A DNA stretch of 64,000 bases from Pagrus major (GCF_040436345.1 NC_133235.1:24018660-24082659); one strand, 5' to 3'. Shown: positions 21,994 to 34,956, counted from the stretch's first letter. Made by a program: numbers and translations. Notes: generated by a model not told the origin, from the letters alone.

Positions 21994-24900
21994 CTACTCC
22001 CCGCCCTTGCTACTCCCCCCAGCTCCGCTCTTAAACTTCACCACCATGACGGTGATGTTGTCGGGGCAGCCGCGGTAGAAAGACTGGAGGACGATGCTCT
22101 TGGCGCCGAAGTGAGGCTCGTCCAGACGCTCGCGGACGAACCGGACGGCCTCCTCGTTGCTGAAAGCGTCCCACAAGCCGTCGGATGCCAGGATCATGAA
22201 CTCTGGCTGAAGTTTGTCCAGGTCAAAGGTCATGATGTCAGGGTCGGGGATGACTACGTTGAGGTTCTTCAGCGGGTAGTCTCCAAGAGAGCGGGACATG
22301 GCCAGGATCCCCTGGACTCTCCAGGATCCATTAAAACTGATGAAACCTCCTGGAAGTGAAGAAATAAGGATGAAACAGTTCAGTCTGATGATCGATAGTT
22401 GTTAACACACTGTGTATCTGTCAAAAGCATGGGCTCACCTGTGAAAATCCTTTAATCACATATCTTAGGTTTCACATTCTGACCCTCTGCTTTGTTTAAC
22501 ACAATGCTGTTCCCTGAGTACACCAACAGATGGCAGCCAAACTCAACAGCATGAGAGTGGAGCACAGGTACAGTCAGCATGAGCTGTTTCCCTCATCGTG
22601 TACAGTACCTGCCCTCTTGATCCTCTTGCGCTCTTTGAGCTGATACGGCTTGTGGTCATGCGACAGCGCAACAGCGTTCCCATCTTTGTCGCACAACACG
22701 CCGCGGGAGTCTCCGACGTTGGCCACTGTGAGCTCTCTGTCCGACAGCAGCGCCATAAGACATGTCGTTCCTGCAGGGGAGATCGACAGAGCAAGAGGAA
22801 ACAGCTGAGAGAAGCGGTTAGAGAAGTTCCTGCAAATGTCTGTAACAACCCTGAATCAGATCTTGGGGGTTTACTATATCCATGTGTCTTTAATACTCAG
22901 AATTGACTCCGGCTGTCCCCGGACAAATCAACAATGAAAAACAATAGGCCAAACAAAACGGAGGGGAAAAGCTGTTTCTGAGCTGGACGTATCAGATGCC
23001 ACCAACTGATCAATCTGGACCGTGGCTCTGAATTTCACAGCAGTGCAGAGAGTATCTACTACACCATATTATACTGCAGTGTGCAGCAGCATAATGTTAC
23101 AGCACAGCAGTCTCGCTCAGAAGCTTTGTGCCAAGAGGATATTGTACAGGGAATGGTGAGATTTTTATTTGACAGCAGAGAGTAGAGCACGGAAACATGC
23201 AAATGTTGAGTTATCGATTAAAACCGTGTGCGCCAAAACATGTCTGATAACACTGTAAAACATTTGCGTGTATGCTATAGTTATGTGGCTTAGATTTCAG
23301 GATGTATTTTCACTATACATCTCCCAAAAACACTCATCTAGCTTCTCCATGCCAGTTAAAAGTCTAATTTTCTTCCTATCCTCCCTCTGTTGGGTCACAA
23401 ACTGTCCCCCCACCACACACACACACACACGTATACATCCACTTCCCACCGCTCTCCTCCCCCTCCTGACCTGCTTCATCGTGGTTGGCGGAGAGCTTGT
23501 CCAGCATCTCACGATCCACGGTCAGGATGCGCTGCTCGAGGATGCTGGCGTACGAGTGAGCGCTCTCTCTCTTCTCTCTCTCAAAGGCCTGCAGCTGCTG
23601 CCTCAGGGTTTCTGGCAGGTGGGCCTTCACATAGTCAGCTGCAGCCTGCAGAGAGGGAGGGGGATTAGACAGAGGAAGGTGGATGAGACAGAGCACAGAG
23701 CTGTGTTGGTATCGATTTAAACTCAGTTTAGAGGCTCAGAAATATCAAGCTGCACTCTCTTCTAAAGCTTGTTTAAAGGCCTCATATTACCCTCATTTTC
23801 AGGTTAATACTTTCATTTTGGGTGTGTGCTAGGACATGTTTACATGCTTTAATGTTCAAAAAAAGCACAGTTTTGTCACACTGTTCATTGCTGCAGCACC
23901 TGTATCCCCACTCTTATGTCTGAACGCTTCATTTTAGTGCCCGTGTCCGAAAAGCTCAGTCTGCTCTGATAGGTCAGCTGTCACAGGCCTGAGCAGGCAC
24001 CGGCCACCGTGTTTCTGCAGGCTTGTTTTTGCAAACACTGCTGTGCTGAGGGTGTGGTTGAGGGCGATGACTGTATAGTTGTGACATCACAACCTTACAG
24101 AAGTCCTGGCAGCTCGTTTAAAAGGCACAGTTTCTGAATACGGGCTGTGTGCATTTCTACGTGGATTGAGCGTTTTGATACTTTCACAGTATATTTTTAT
24201 GGCACCTAGACCTTTAACTCACCTTTACATTATATGACTAGATTTTAAAACATCTGTCATTAGTGCAGGCCTACAGCTTTGATGTACAGTGAACCAAACA
24301 TTAAAATGGCACATAAGTGTGGTCCCACAGAAGTGATGTGTTGTTGTTTTTTTATTAATAATGACCAGAAATCTGTTTCTCAATCCACTGTGATGTGTAA
24401 GCACCTGGCAGCAGATGCTTGTTTATTGTGCAACACCAACTGAAGTGACACAAAACCTCAGTTGCAAGCTCTGACTTGAGTCCACGGAGACACCAACGTG
24501 CCAGATTGTCACATAAAGCCTAAAGCTTCACTAATTCTTGTATTAAAACTGGATTAACTGACTATTAAAAAGGTGTCTCGGTACTGACAAACCCACAGAA
24601 CAGTTGGCACCTTACTAACTGTTTGGGGTTGGTTCACTCTCACTCTCGCTCGTCAGCTGTGCTTTGGGCCACTGTGGGCAGCTGCATCTCAACACTAAAG
24701 AGATTTTCCTGAGGGGTTAGTGGAGACTAAAAGGAAGGTAAATATTTTCAAAAACGCCCGAATGTAAAATAAGCAACTCTTTGATAACACGTTCAATACA
24801 GCAGCTCTACAAGGTGCATGTCTTTGCTATATATATATGTCAATATGTTGTGCTTAGGGCTAGTTCTGCTGCCCCCAACAGCCTAAAAAAAACCTCAATA

Positions 24901-26302
24901 AATACTGCTTTATAGAAACAGTTATTTTTGGTGCTGAAAAACAAATTGTGCTCTTCATTCGTATATCTGCCTGCACTAAATGTAAACGAAACATGTTCTG
25001 AGTAATCATCCTCAGTTTGACAGGTCACCAGCATGGAATAAATACTAACGTGAAGTTGCTGCTACTTATATTCTTCGCCTCCTGTAGTTGCCAGGTAATT
25101 TGGCTCTATAGGACTCTAATTTGGAGGAGTGCTTTCTTCGCTTCATACAGCAGGTGCTCTGCGCTGAATTATTGAACAACCTCCTCATCCACCAACCCAC
25201 TTGCCCTCCTCCTCCTCCTCCTCCTCCTCTTCCTCCTCCTACATTCACTTATCTGCTTCTTCCCTCATTTTCTCTGCCAAGATTTCCATTATGCTAATGC
25301 TGTCGAATCAAATCTGAAATGGGACGATTTTATACCATCTTAATGCGCCAGTTACAGAGTGTACAGACTCCATATTTCATCATATCTTATATCACACGCT
25401 GCGCCGTTTCGCTTTCTGATGCGCTGATGTGCTGCAGGACAAGTGTGACATCTCGTGTGAATCATGGAGACGATCATGCATCTTTCTGTTTTAATTAATA
25501 CCGACTAAAGTACAGCCAAACACGTGAACAAGAGGTGCAACAGTGTGTCTTCAAACCTCTCTGCTACATTATTCATGCACGACTAAACCCTGCGTGTTTC
25601 CATCGATATAGTGATCAAGATCAGATTGAGATATTCCAAATAATCAGTGGAGTGAAACCATCTCTTTCTGCAGCACCCCACCCTCCCTCCCTCCCTCCCT
25701 TCCTTCCTCCCTCTCTTTCCTTTTTGCTGGACAAGTGCACGCATTCATTTATTTAATTGGAGAGAGAGGCACTCCTGCTGCAAGTGTAAATTTCCATTTG
25801 TCGTAAACAGCTGAAAATGCCAGCACCGGCACAGTTACAACCTTCATAAATGTATCAAATATTTTGATTTAATGAGCGAATGTGACATGTTGGCTCACCT
25901 TTATTAAAAGTTCATTAATCTGGATCTCTTTTTGCTCTTTTGTTAAATCCTGCTTGCCCCTCGAGTCAGTGTGGGACTATACATTTCATTTTATACAGTA
26001 AAGTAGTGAGCGAGCCTTTTAAAGTTCCTGCTTCAGCAGCAAATGGTCTCAGTAAATCATGTTAAAAGAGGAGCAGCAGCTCGTGCTGACTTTACTAATT
26101 CTGGGCCATAACTCGCTGGCTTGATATAAAATACAAAAAAAAAAAGAGAGAGAGAGAGAGAAAGAAAGGAAAAAAGAGAAAAAAGCCACTGACGTGTTTG
26201 AGAAATATCCTGCATATTTTCAGAGCTAGAACACACTGCACTGCCAGAGACGGCCTGCTCTATCTGGACATATTTGGTTTGGCAGCATCGCTTCATTTAA
26301 TA

Positions 26303-26341
<39 letters not shown>

Positions 26342-28577
26342 TACAGTCGTGCCAGATTGCAGAAAAATGCACGGGCAAATAAACCTTCAAGGGTATCCCC
26401 ACATGTAGCTCTTTTTCCCCAACAACATCATTAGCATGGAGAGAAGGTAAACACGGCTTTCACCAAAATGAGCCTTCAGATCAGAATCATGTCACTGATT
26501 TACTATAAACTGGGGATGAGGTCTGTGCGACCCTGTAATGTCACTGTCAGAGTGACCCGTTCTCTTTTTTTTTAGTCTAAAATATTAAACTAGATTGTGA
26601 TCGAAGGATACACTGATGTGAAGTGTAAGTGAAAGAACATAAGAGAAGGCAAATATTTGAAAACGTGTGCACGGATACAAATTTGCCTAAATGAGGAAAG
26701 GGAGGAAGAGGGAGACGTGCGGACGACAGGAAGGATAAATATTTGTTTACGGGACAGGAATAGACGGAGTGATCCTGATGGTTAAACACCCCCTCCTCTC
26801 TGTTAGTTGTCTCCCTCTCTGTGACTGATCGCAACCCAACTAATCTTTTTAAAGAGAGAACACATTGTTTTTTATGGCTCCAAATGTTATAAAATGCAGA
26901 TGCACAAGCGTGTCGGACAAGGACCTGAGTGTTTGGCTGCAACGTGATGGAAACTTTTTGGTTTGAGAGACAGAGCTTGTGGCTGCGATTGCAGCTGATT
27001 TGATTTCCATATTTAGGCCAAAGTTTAAGGGGAAAAAAATCAAAAACACATATTTTTCTGCTGAGCTCTGGAGATAACGGCAGTAGAGTTGTCTGCCTTT
27101 GATTGAATGTAACGGCACTCAAAGTCCCCAAAAAAGTGCATTTTAACTGAACTGGATTCAAATTAGAAACAAACACCTTGTCCAACCTCAACTGCAGAGA
27201 CTTCCTTTACTCAGGACTAATACGTCTCCTGTGTCCTAAGAAACTTAAAGCAAAAAAAAAAACCCATTAACTTCACATCTCTCAAAGGTGAAATGTGACA
27301 TAACAAACTAAATATCTTCTGGTTTTGGGTTGCTGTTTAGACTTAACACACAAGTTGCACATGTGACCTTGAGATCTGGCAAATTGTCGTGGACAAGTTA
27401 AAACTGTTCTCTGACATTTTACGAGGCATCGATAGATTAATTGAGGAAATAACTGGCTGTACACTCAGAGATCAGAGCTTGGCACGGATCAGCACATTCG
27501 TAACGCTCCTATCTTCAGAATTATGACTAAAACCTCAACTCAGTCTTCCTTCCAAAGAGTGACGACACGCTACACATCCCTACACGTTTAAAAGTGGAAA
27601 CAATCACACCTTCTCTTGTATCAGTCACAAGAAAAAATGTTTTCTCATGATGTATACCGGCATCTTTAAGTGAAACACACTGGAAACCTCTGGGGAGGAC
27701 AGATGGCGCCCAGGACACATGGTCTGAAGCCAGCCATGAGAAACCAGTGACCCTTGACAACACAGGGAGTGGAGGCAACACACACACACACACATCACTA
27801 ACCCCCAAGCTCTCACACACACTCACAAGCTCTTTGTGATGAAGCCCAAGTTAACTCCCTGATTGGCAGCGGGGAAGGAGGAGGTGTTGGCACAAAAGAA
27901 TACGATGATGGAGAGAGGAGGAGGAGGAGGAGGAGGAGGGTTGTGTTTGACAATGGGTTGAGAATAAAGTTAGTTTTCTATCTTATAATTTCATGTTTTT
28001 AAGTGATGTTGGAGCTTTTTGAGTAGTGTCACCCCACTAAATCAAAAAAAAAAAAACTTCCTGTGTGCTCTGAATCACAATGATGCTGCCCCCCCTGTGC
28101 TGCAGCAGCTTTCTTGGAGTCGGGACAAACGCATTCTGCTTAAAATCTGGCTCACACCCTTCTCCCTCCCCAGCCTACCTCTCCACCGTGGCCGTCAAAG
28201 ATCCCGAATATGGACGGGTGGCTCTTGTTGGCGATGTCGGTGAGCACCTCGAAGCGGTCCTCCATGTGATCTCTCCTCCCCTGGATGGAGTACACGGCTA
28301 CGTTGTTGTTCTTGAACTCCCAGGTTTTGGAGAACTCCGCATCCAGGATACTGAGGCCTCCAAGCCGGTCATTCTGCATCATCTCCGCCACTTTCCCTTT
28401 CACCATCTTCACGGCGTCCCGGCTGGACTTGACGATGGTTTTCACCTCGTCGGTGTGAAAGAAATAGCTCCACAGCGCCAGACTGATGCACAACAGGAAC
28501 AATGTCTCAGGCCTGAGGAGAAAATAACGCATGATCCGACCCAGAAGAGACAGGAGCGTCATTGTGTCTCCTATCAT
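21994..28577 (-). CDS. ppm1l: Protein phosphatase 1L (PP2C family, ER membrane)
   Basis: Four exons read on the minus strand: 28577-28179, 23645-23471, 22770-22609 and 22349-21994. Phases join to 363 residues, close to the human 360. The start chosen gives MIGDTMTLLSLLGRIMRYFL, matching the human N-terminus. A membrane segment spans about residues 20-38. PP2C metal and phosphate motifs are present: RRDHMED, DGHGG at the exon 1 end, GDSRG, ASDGLWD and the closing PDNITVMVV. PPM1L is a Mn/Mg-dependent Ser/Thr phosphatase of the ER. It acts on stress-kinase pathways (TAK1, ASK1) and on the ceramide carrier CERT. All catalytic Asp residues I can check are intact. Intron 1 is about 4.5 kb and holds the simple repeats and the MITE listed separately. 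The last residues (KSGAGGSSKGGE) differ from human, as often in this tail. Confidence 0.95.
23646..28178. other. ppm1l intron 1: simple repeats
   Basis: Apart from the MITE at 23775-24214, this intron holds a CCT run (25205-25240), a CCCT run (25681-25712), a GT run (about 26305-26339), a CA run (27778-27794) and a GGA run (27916-27940). No exon or second gene is supported; long minus-strand frames near 26577-27191 lack any recognised similarity. Confidence 0.55.
23775..24214 (+). repeat. TTTAAAGG-ended MITE, copy 2
   Basis: Starts TTTAAAGGCCTCATATTA and ends CACCTAGACCTTTAA, an inverted end. Internal words CTCATTTTCAGGTTAATA, TTACATGCTTTAATG, CAGTCTGCTCTGAT and TCACAGGCCTGAGC recur in the copy at 33228-33714. 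About 440 bp, non-coding, in ppm1l intron 1. Confidence 0.7.
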
Positions 28578-28960
28578 CACACGCAACCGAGCTGCAGTCT
28601 GTCTCTCTCTCTTTTCTGCACAGTTCACTCCATCCGCTCAGCGGACACTATAAGGAAATCGATTCACTACAAACGATGGCTGACAAAGACTGCATTTCAA
28701 CCTTTAAAGTGCATTTCGACCTTTAAGGAGCTCCTCGGGAGGCCTGTCTTCTCTATTCGGACCGCATTTACGCGCAGTGCGCCGCGGCTGGCTGCCAGAC
28801 ACCGGGCCGGGAGACGCAGGACAAAAGCGGACAGGCCACCTTCATTGACTCCGATGTCTCGGTCCTACCCTCGGCTCTCTGAACAGCTGCAAGAGGATCC
28901 TCCGAGTCGAGCCGATCTCCCACAGCCCATTGTTGGATGACGGATTTTTTTTGGGTTAGA
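28578..28960 (-). promoter_or_regulatory. ppm1l promoter region, CpG-rich
   Basis: The sequence directly upstream of the ppm1l start (minus strand) is GC- and CpG-rich, with CGCGCAGTGCGCCGCGG near 28770 and several further CG dinucleotides to about 28920. No TATA box is seen. This is the typical look of a housekeeping CpG-island promoter. Confidence 0.5.
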
Positions 28961-29984
28961 CCCACCCCGGAGAGAGTCATGGGAGTCAGCGGAGGAGGTC
29001 GACGATGTGACTTGGAGGTGTCCTCCGTTTTTTTCCCCTCCTCGTTTCTTCCCTCGGTTATGTGTCTATTCAGTCTCCGCAACAACATTACATTTTTCAC
29101 ACACACACCCCTCCATTTTTTGAGCCGTGTCAAAGCACCACGGTGGAGCAGGGAATGAAACAGGAAGTGAAGTGTGGTTAGCTGAATAAAGCGAAACATT
29201 AACATGAGCCGTCCACGTGTGCTCCATACATGTTTCTAAAAGAGTGGGTTTTATTTTGAAAGTCTGCAGCGGAAGTATGTCGTGATCATAGATGTTTGAC
29301 AGCAGAGGCTCTTATTCTTTAAACATAGTGGGCGCTGACACGAGTGCGCAGCTGCAAACTCCTGCGATGGATGAGCAAAACATGGGACCGATGACGGTGG
29401 CTGCGGCATCAAGTGATGATGTCATCGAGTATCATATGACATCATCATCACGTCACTCTTAAACATGATTGAAGTGTTTTGACTACGTTGTTGAACGCTC
29501 CTGCTCTTACCGACTGTAAAACAGCAACGGTCAAATTTATTACATTTTTGTTATCATTATTAATTATTTAGGATTTTTATATTATTATCATTATAATTAT
29601 TAAATTTTCAGCTCATTGCGTTGATTTATTTTGTTTTCATTACTTGTTTTTTCATATTAATACACTATTTTGTTGTTATCAGCTCTTCTGTATTCAGTTG
29701 TTTGTGCCTCATATATTTACTTTTTGTTGTTGTTCTCAATAGAGCTGAAATAATAATAATAATAAAATAATCTTATTAAATCTAAATACAGTTTCACTCC
29801 ATATTATCTACCATTTTTTATGCCTAAACAAACTAAATAAACAATCTCTTTGTTTTCATGACTGATTAGACTGAATAAACAAACTGACCTTAAATGTCAT
29901 ACTGTTTTACTTTGTTTATATGTGGCGGACCCTGCCACCTTTCTAGCTTCAAACAGTGTTGTGGGGACCTTATTTTCCTCTGAG

Positions 29985-30113
29985 ATCAGCTTGTTTATTC
30001 AGTTATGGAAAAAATAAATATTTCTGAGTTTGTATTATTACCTCATTAATATTGTCAACATTAAAATTCTGAGTTTGATTTTCTTCCCCAAAACTTCATA
30101 GTGCCCCTTTAAG
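29985..30113. repeat. Interspersed repeat, CCCCTTTAA-ended, copy 2
   Basis: Matches 7426-7562 along its length: TTCAGTTATGGA, TCTGAGTTTGTATTATTACC, AACATTAAAATTCTGAG and AGTGCCCCTTTAA. The left boundary is unclear. Confidence 0.6.
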
Positions 30114-30924
30114 ACCTTTAATGATTAAATGAACATTCATCGATATAGAATAGTATTGAATCCATTGTCCCAATACATGCAACAACATTTAAATTCAAAT
30201 TGAGTGCCATGACACAATAATAACTAATTATGGATTATAATACACGCTATTATTGCCCAATAATTATTGTGACACAAGGCCTTTGTTCAGATGTTGGTTA
30301 CAACAGTAATTGCACTGAGCAAACACTGCCACCTGGTGGCTTTATGGAGTAACAAACCTCTATCTTTTACAGTTAGCTCATGTATTCAGGAAGTTTAGTT
30401 GGGAGATCAATATCTCTTTTACAAGAAAAACCTGAGAAAAAATGAAGTGTATAGTCATCACACACAGATACAATGATTAAAACAGTCACACACATTATTA
30501 TAAACTTGATTAAGCACAACATTAAAGTCCTGCAGACGACTTAGTGGCTTTAACCTCAGTTTGTTTTGCAAAAGATGTAAAGTACTGGAAACCAGTCTTA
30601 ACCAGCTCAGAGTTGGTGGTGATCTGAACTGATTTTAATTGAATAAAAAACACTTTTGTATAATTAATAAGTTGTTTGTTTGTTTGACAGGGACGATGCA
30701 CAGCTTCTTAGCTGTAGCAGAGTTAGCTAAAAGCTCATTTACATCTGCAGTCCCTCGGGAGGAGACAGAGATGTCTCTGTCAAGAAAATAAAACATTACA
30801 GTATAAATGCCCAAATAAATGGGTAATGAATCAAATGGCACTGCAGTGTAGACAGTGTGTTGGGTAATGTTTTTCAGTTTTGAAAAGGGAAATGAGCTCT
30901 GAGGAGGTATGGGAATCAGAAGTA

Positions 30925-30925
<1 letters not shown>

Positions 30926-30976
<51 letters not shown>
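30926..30976. repeat. (AT)n microsatellite
   Basis: A pure TA run of about 50 bp. It creates artificial Ile-Tyr open frames on both strands, which are not genes. Confidence 0.95.
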
Positions 30977-30979
<3 letters not shown>

Positions 30980-31194
30980 TTTCAAACTTGTCTTGTTTAC
31001 AGCACAGATTACATAACATCATGTCTATGACTGGAATGGCCCCCTTTTGTGGTCACTCAGATACTGGCAACCTAAAAACACCTGATTTTTTTTCATCAAA
31101 ATCCATGCATTACTCCCTTAAAATTAAATTAACGGAAATGTAAAAGAAACAAACAAGCAAACAAAAAAACATCCTATCTTGCAATGTTAAAAAA

Positions 31195-31350
31195 AGTGAG
31201 AAAAAAATCCTGGATCTGCACCAAAAGTTAACGTGGTCTATTCTGGGCCGAGACCCATCCTCCATCTAAGTTTTATGGAAATCCGTTTGTTAGTTTTTCT
31301 GTAATCCTGCTGACAAACCAACAAACAAACAAACAAACAGACACAGGTGA
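31195..31350 (+). repeat. LINE 3' tail, RTE-like fragment
   Basis: CTGGATCTGCACCAAAAGTT, then GGGCCGAGACCCATCCTCCA, then TTTATGGAAATCCGTT and GTAATCCTGCTGACAAACC, ending in an ACAA run, follows the 3' end of a LINE I recall as RTE-like from fish genomes. Only the tail is present, as with 5'-truncated copies. Confidence 0.55.
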
Positions 31351-32122
31351 AAACAACACCTAATAAAGCAGTATACACTCGATTTACCAGGATATATTCA
31401 GAATATATCTTCAGCGAGACAATTGCAGATGTCCGTGGTGACCTTCTCTACCTTTTTGCTGTGTCGACCTTGTGCTCTTTTGAGTCGTTTATCTATTATT
31501 TTATATCAGTATGAACGAGGAACCACTCAGAGTTCATGTCAGAGGCTGGACAACACCCAACACACACTCTGAGACACGTAGCGCTCGGTTCAGTGGGGCC
31601 ATGCTTCCGTGAGGTTTACTGGGTTTACTGGACTCTTTGGGTTGGTCAGATCAAGGAAATGTCGGATCAATGTTGTCTCGCCGTCGTTTTTTGGGACACT
31701 GATATCGCTCCCACCGGATACATGGCGATCCATTTTCTGCTTTGAGGTCCTGCCAAACGGTGTGGTCACTACAGGGGCGTTCCGTTCGGTAGCTCTCATA
31801 TGAGACGTTATTCATTACCAACAATGTGTGAGCTTGTTGTGTGTACATACTGTCTGCGTGTACACATGTTCTGGAAATGTGTGTCTTTGTGTGAAACTTT
31901 ATATTTCTGCTGTTTGTGTACAAAGCGAGCAACACTTTAGCAGCGTGCGTCCTCTTGGGGGCTGAAATCATATCCCATATCTCAAAGAATAAAGTCTTGC
32001 CTTGTATGCAACCTGCTTTATTTCATATCCCTCAGGAGTCATGTAATCTGTTCCTGCCAGCCCACCCACCTCCTAATAACCTTGGTGTTTTCAGTCCCTT
32101 GTTCTCTCAATGCTACCGGGGC

Positions 32123-32202
32123 AATATAAGGAAGGAGGCAGCCTGCATCCGTCACTAGTTTGAGGGGATGGAGTGAAGAGTCAACACCATCTACAGCAGC
32201 AG
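32123..32202 (+). promoter_or_regulatory. otol1 TATA box and noncoding first exon
   Basis: AATATAAG at 32123-32130 is a TATA-like box. A noncoding exon would run from about 32155 to 32202 (GCAGCAG before GTAAGA). The next exon opens at 32288 after CCCTTACAG and contains the start codon at 32310. Inferred from splice signals only. Confidence 0.5.
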
Positions 32203-32309
32203 GTAAGACGATGCACCGTGTTTCAGCAGAGAAGACTTTTCCAAAGTGCTGCACCTGTTTTTGTTTACTTTCTTCAAACCCTTACAGGTAATTGTGTCAC
32301 GTCCTCAGT

Positions 32310-34698
32310 ATGGCATCAGTTCACCTTGTCCTCCTGACCACCATCCTCGTGGTAACGATGGCCGTGCTGACCTCCGCCGGCAGAACCACACGCTGGCCCA
32401 GACCTCAGAACACCAAGAAGCCCCCTCGAACCGGGAGCAGTGGCGGTGGTGGAGGTGGAAGATTCGGACGGACCACCACCACGACAACATCCAGCATGCA
32501 CACAGATGAGACAACTGATGTCATGATGGACGCATACACCCTGTCCCCTACAGACAGCACCACCTACTCCAGCGACACTTACACTGATTTCCCCACCGAT
32601 GCCATAGCGCCCCCCGGGAACACCAATGGAAACTATACCCTCGACTACAATGAGTGCTTCTTTAACTTCTGTGAGTGCTGTCCACCGGAGAAAGGCCCCG
32701 TAGGGCCCATGGGAGAGAGAGGACCACCGGGACCTCCTGGAGAGAGGGGCCCTGTCGGTAAGATGGGTTATCATTTTCAGGAGAATTATCTTCTGGAGGT
32801 CAAAATTTCTCCTTTTTCATATGCTTCTTTGTTTTACAGGGTTACCAGGAGACAAGGGAGAAATAGGGCTCAGAGGACCTCCAGGACCTGCAGGAATACC
32901 TGGAGCCAACGGACTCAATGGCGACATAGGTACAGCGGCGCTTAGCAGGAGGAGAGTTCTTGAATGTCTCTCCGTTTCTCTCTCTCTGTCCCTCTCTCCT
33001 TTGTTGCAAAACGCTGTTTTGTATAAATACTTTGTGGATGTCCTTTTCTACTATGCTCTATTTATCAAAATTACCACAGGTGAAAGAGGTGATCAAGGAC
33101 CAGCGGGTGTTCCTGGTGCCCCTGGGATCCCGGGAAAACCAGGAGAGAGAGGTATGTAGTTTTTTTGAGAACTTCAGTAAAATTGTTTTAATATTAAATT
33201 TGTTTTAATCACACTAAATTTGATTAAACATATTGTGCTCATTTTCAGGTTGATAATTTTATTATTGGTTACTACTAGAACAGGTTTACACACTTTAATG
33301 CTGGAAAAAAACCCATCAGTATCTTTTTATACTGTCCAGCTCTGTTTGAGCTCCTGTCTCTTTAAGACCACCTCCCAAATACCCAGTCTGCTCTGATTGG
33401 TCAGCTCACACAGGCCTGAGCCAGCGATGCTCACTGGATGTCCAGTCAGCTCTGTTGTGCTTCCAGCTTTCCAGTTAGCTTCACTTCTACCATTAATATC
33501 CGCATTACTTATGTAAATGTCTGACATGGTCACGTAGCGTGATGTCACAAAGTCACAGAATTAAAGGCGGGACTACTGATGAGGCGTTTCATGAGCAGTG
33601 TTTTCTGTGGGAGAGAGGAGCTCCCGTTGGTGGGCGGACTTTTACTTGCTCAAGAACCAATCTAACACACTGAAGGAAAGAAAAAAACAATGAAAACGCG
33701 TAGCAGGCCTTTAAACTTAAATGTATAAATGCACTCTATAAATGTATGTAAATTTACATCTCTAATTGAAAAAAACAGCATTCCAGTTAAAACATGTCTT
33801 CTTATGTGAATATAACCTCTGTACTATAGGTGATCCAGGCCCCAAAGGAGAAAAAGGTGATCGTGGCTTCAGTGGTCTGAAAGGTGACCCGGGAGAAAGA
33901 GGATGGCCTGGCTTTAATGGGACTAGGGGCATCCCTGGGCGAGAGGGGCCTATGGGTCCCCCTGGGGTAGCTGGGACAAAGGGTCAGAAAGGTGAACAGG
34001 GACTGACGGGAGAGTGTTTACAAGGTGAGAAAGGCGATGTGGGTGAGCCTGGCCTGAGAGGTGAGATGGGCCCCCCGGGAATGAATGGGACTAATGGAGC
34101 AAAAGGAGAGAGAGGGGAGCCAGGAGTGAAGGGGGATACTGGTGCCAGAGGGCCCCCAGGACCTCCAGGAGGGAGGGGCATGGTGGGCCTGAGGGGGGAG
34201 CGGGGAGTTAAAGGTGCGCGTGGGCCTCGGGGGCCTAAAGGTGCGCCAGGTGAGAGTGTGGAGCAGGTCCGCTCTGCCTTCAGTGTGGGCTTGTTTCCGA
34301 GCAGGTCCTTCCCTCCGCCCAATGTGCCTGTGAAGTTTGATAAGGTGTTTTACAACGGGGAGGGGCACTGGGACCCAAATCTCAGCAAGTTCAACGTCAC
34401 CTACCCAGGGGTCTACCTGTTCAGCTACAGCATCACCGTGCGTAACCGGCCTGTGCGTGCCGCCCTGGTGGTTAATGGCATACGGAAGCTGCGGACCCGA
34501 GATTCTCTGTACGGCCAGGACATCGATCAGGCGTCCAACCTGGCACTGCTGCAGCTGAATGAAGGCGACCAGGTGTGGTTGGAGACGCTGAGAGACTGGA
34601 ATGGAGTTTACTCCAGCAGCGAGGATGACAGCACCTTCTCCGGCTTCCTGCTTTACCCAGACTCAAAGAACAAACCTACCCCCTTGGAGAACGTGTGA
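32310..34698 (+). CDS. otol1: Otolin-1, collagen- and C1q-domain otolith protein
   Basis: Four coding exons: 32310-32757, 32840-32929, 33080-33151 and 33830-34698; phases join to 492 residues (human otolin-1 is about 477). Residues 1-23 are a signal peptide. A Thr/Ser-rich spacer and a cysteine cluster (ECFFNFCECC) follow. Collagen Gly-X-Y repeats run from about 126 to 348. A C1q-like domain closes the protein (about 355-482: KFDKVFYNGEGHWDPN, FNVTYPGVYLFSY, SGFLLYPDS). Otolin trimers form the organic scaffold of otoliths and inner-ear membranes and bind calcium through the C1q head. Internal collagen exons keep phase 1 borders. One unit breaks the triplet rule: GECLQG, near 34009. Position next to the ppm1l block fits human 3q26. 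Otolin is favoured over other C1q/collagen proteins by the N-terminal region and synteny. Confidence 0.87.
33228..33714 (+). repeat. MITE of the TTAAAGG family, copy 3, in otol1 intron
   Basis: Shares CTCATTTTCAGGTTGATA, TTACACACTTTAATGC, CTGTCTCTTTAAGACC, CAGTCTGCTCTGATTGGTCA and CTGATGAGGCGTTTCATGAG with the other two copies. Ends in GGCCTTTAA at about 33714. Left end is degraded. Non-coding. Confidence 0.7.
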
Positions 34699-34956
34699 CC
34701 GCGACCTGTGACCTTTGAATGAGCTCTGATTGGATCTTCTTGTAGACTCTGCTCAACCTTCAGCCTATTGCACTATTCTGTCAAATTCATGTGATTCGCC
34801 TAAATATACTGCTGCTTCGGTATACGCTCACGCTCACGCTCTGCTCTGCTGTCGTTCTAATCAAACAAAATGCTTTTGCTTGCCTTGCTGTATTTGGAGA
34901 TATGTGAGGCTTGGTTAAACTGCTGCATGCAACACTTCAGTTCTTTGTAACAATGC

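Larger units (their letters stand above)
28961..32122. other. Intergenic region ppm1l-otol1
   Basis: About 3.2 kb between two divergently transcribed genes. It contains the repeats at 29985-30113, 30926-30976 and 31195-31350. AT-rich runs of ATTATT fill 29540-29800. No exon recognised. Confidence 0.55.

Noticed and set aside
26577-27191. 204-codon minus-strand frame in ppm1l intron 1
   Set aside because: No family resemblance, no splice context, composition like the intron.
28080-28940. 286-codon plus-strand frame
   Set aside because: Antisense to ppm1l exon 1 and its CpG-rich promoter; no domain.
30635-31143. Open frames with Ile-Tyr repeats on both strands
   Set aside because: Produced by the (AT)n microsatellite.
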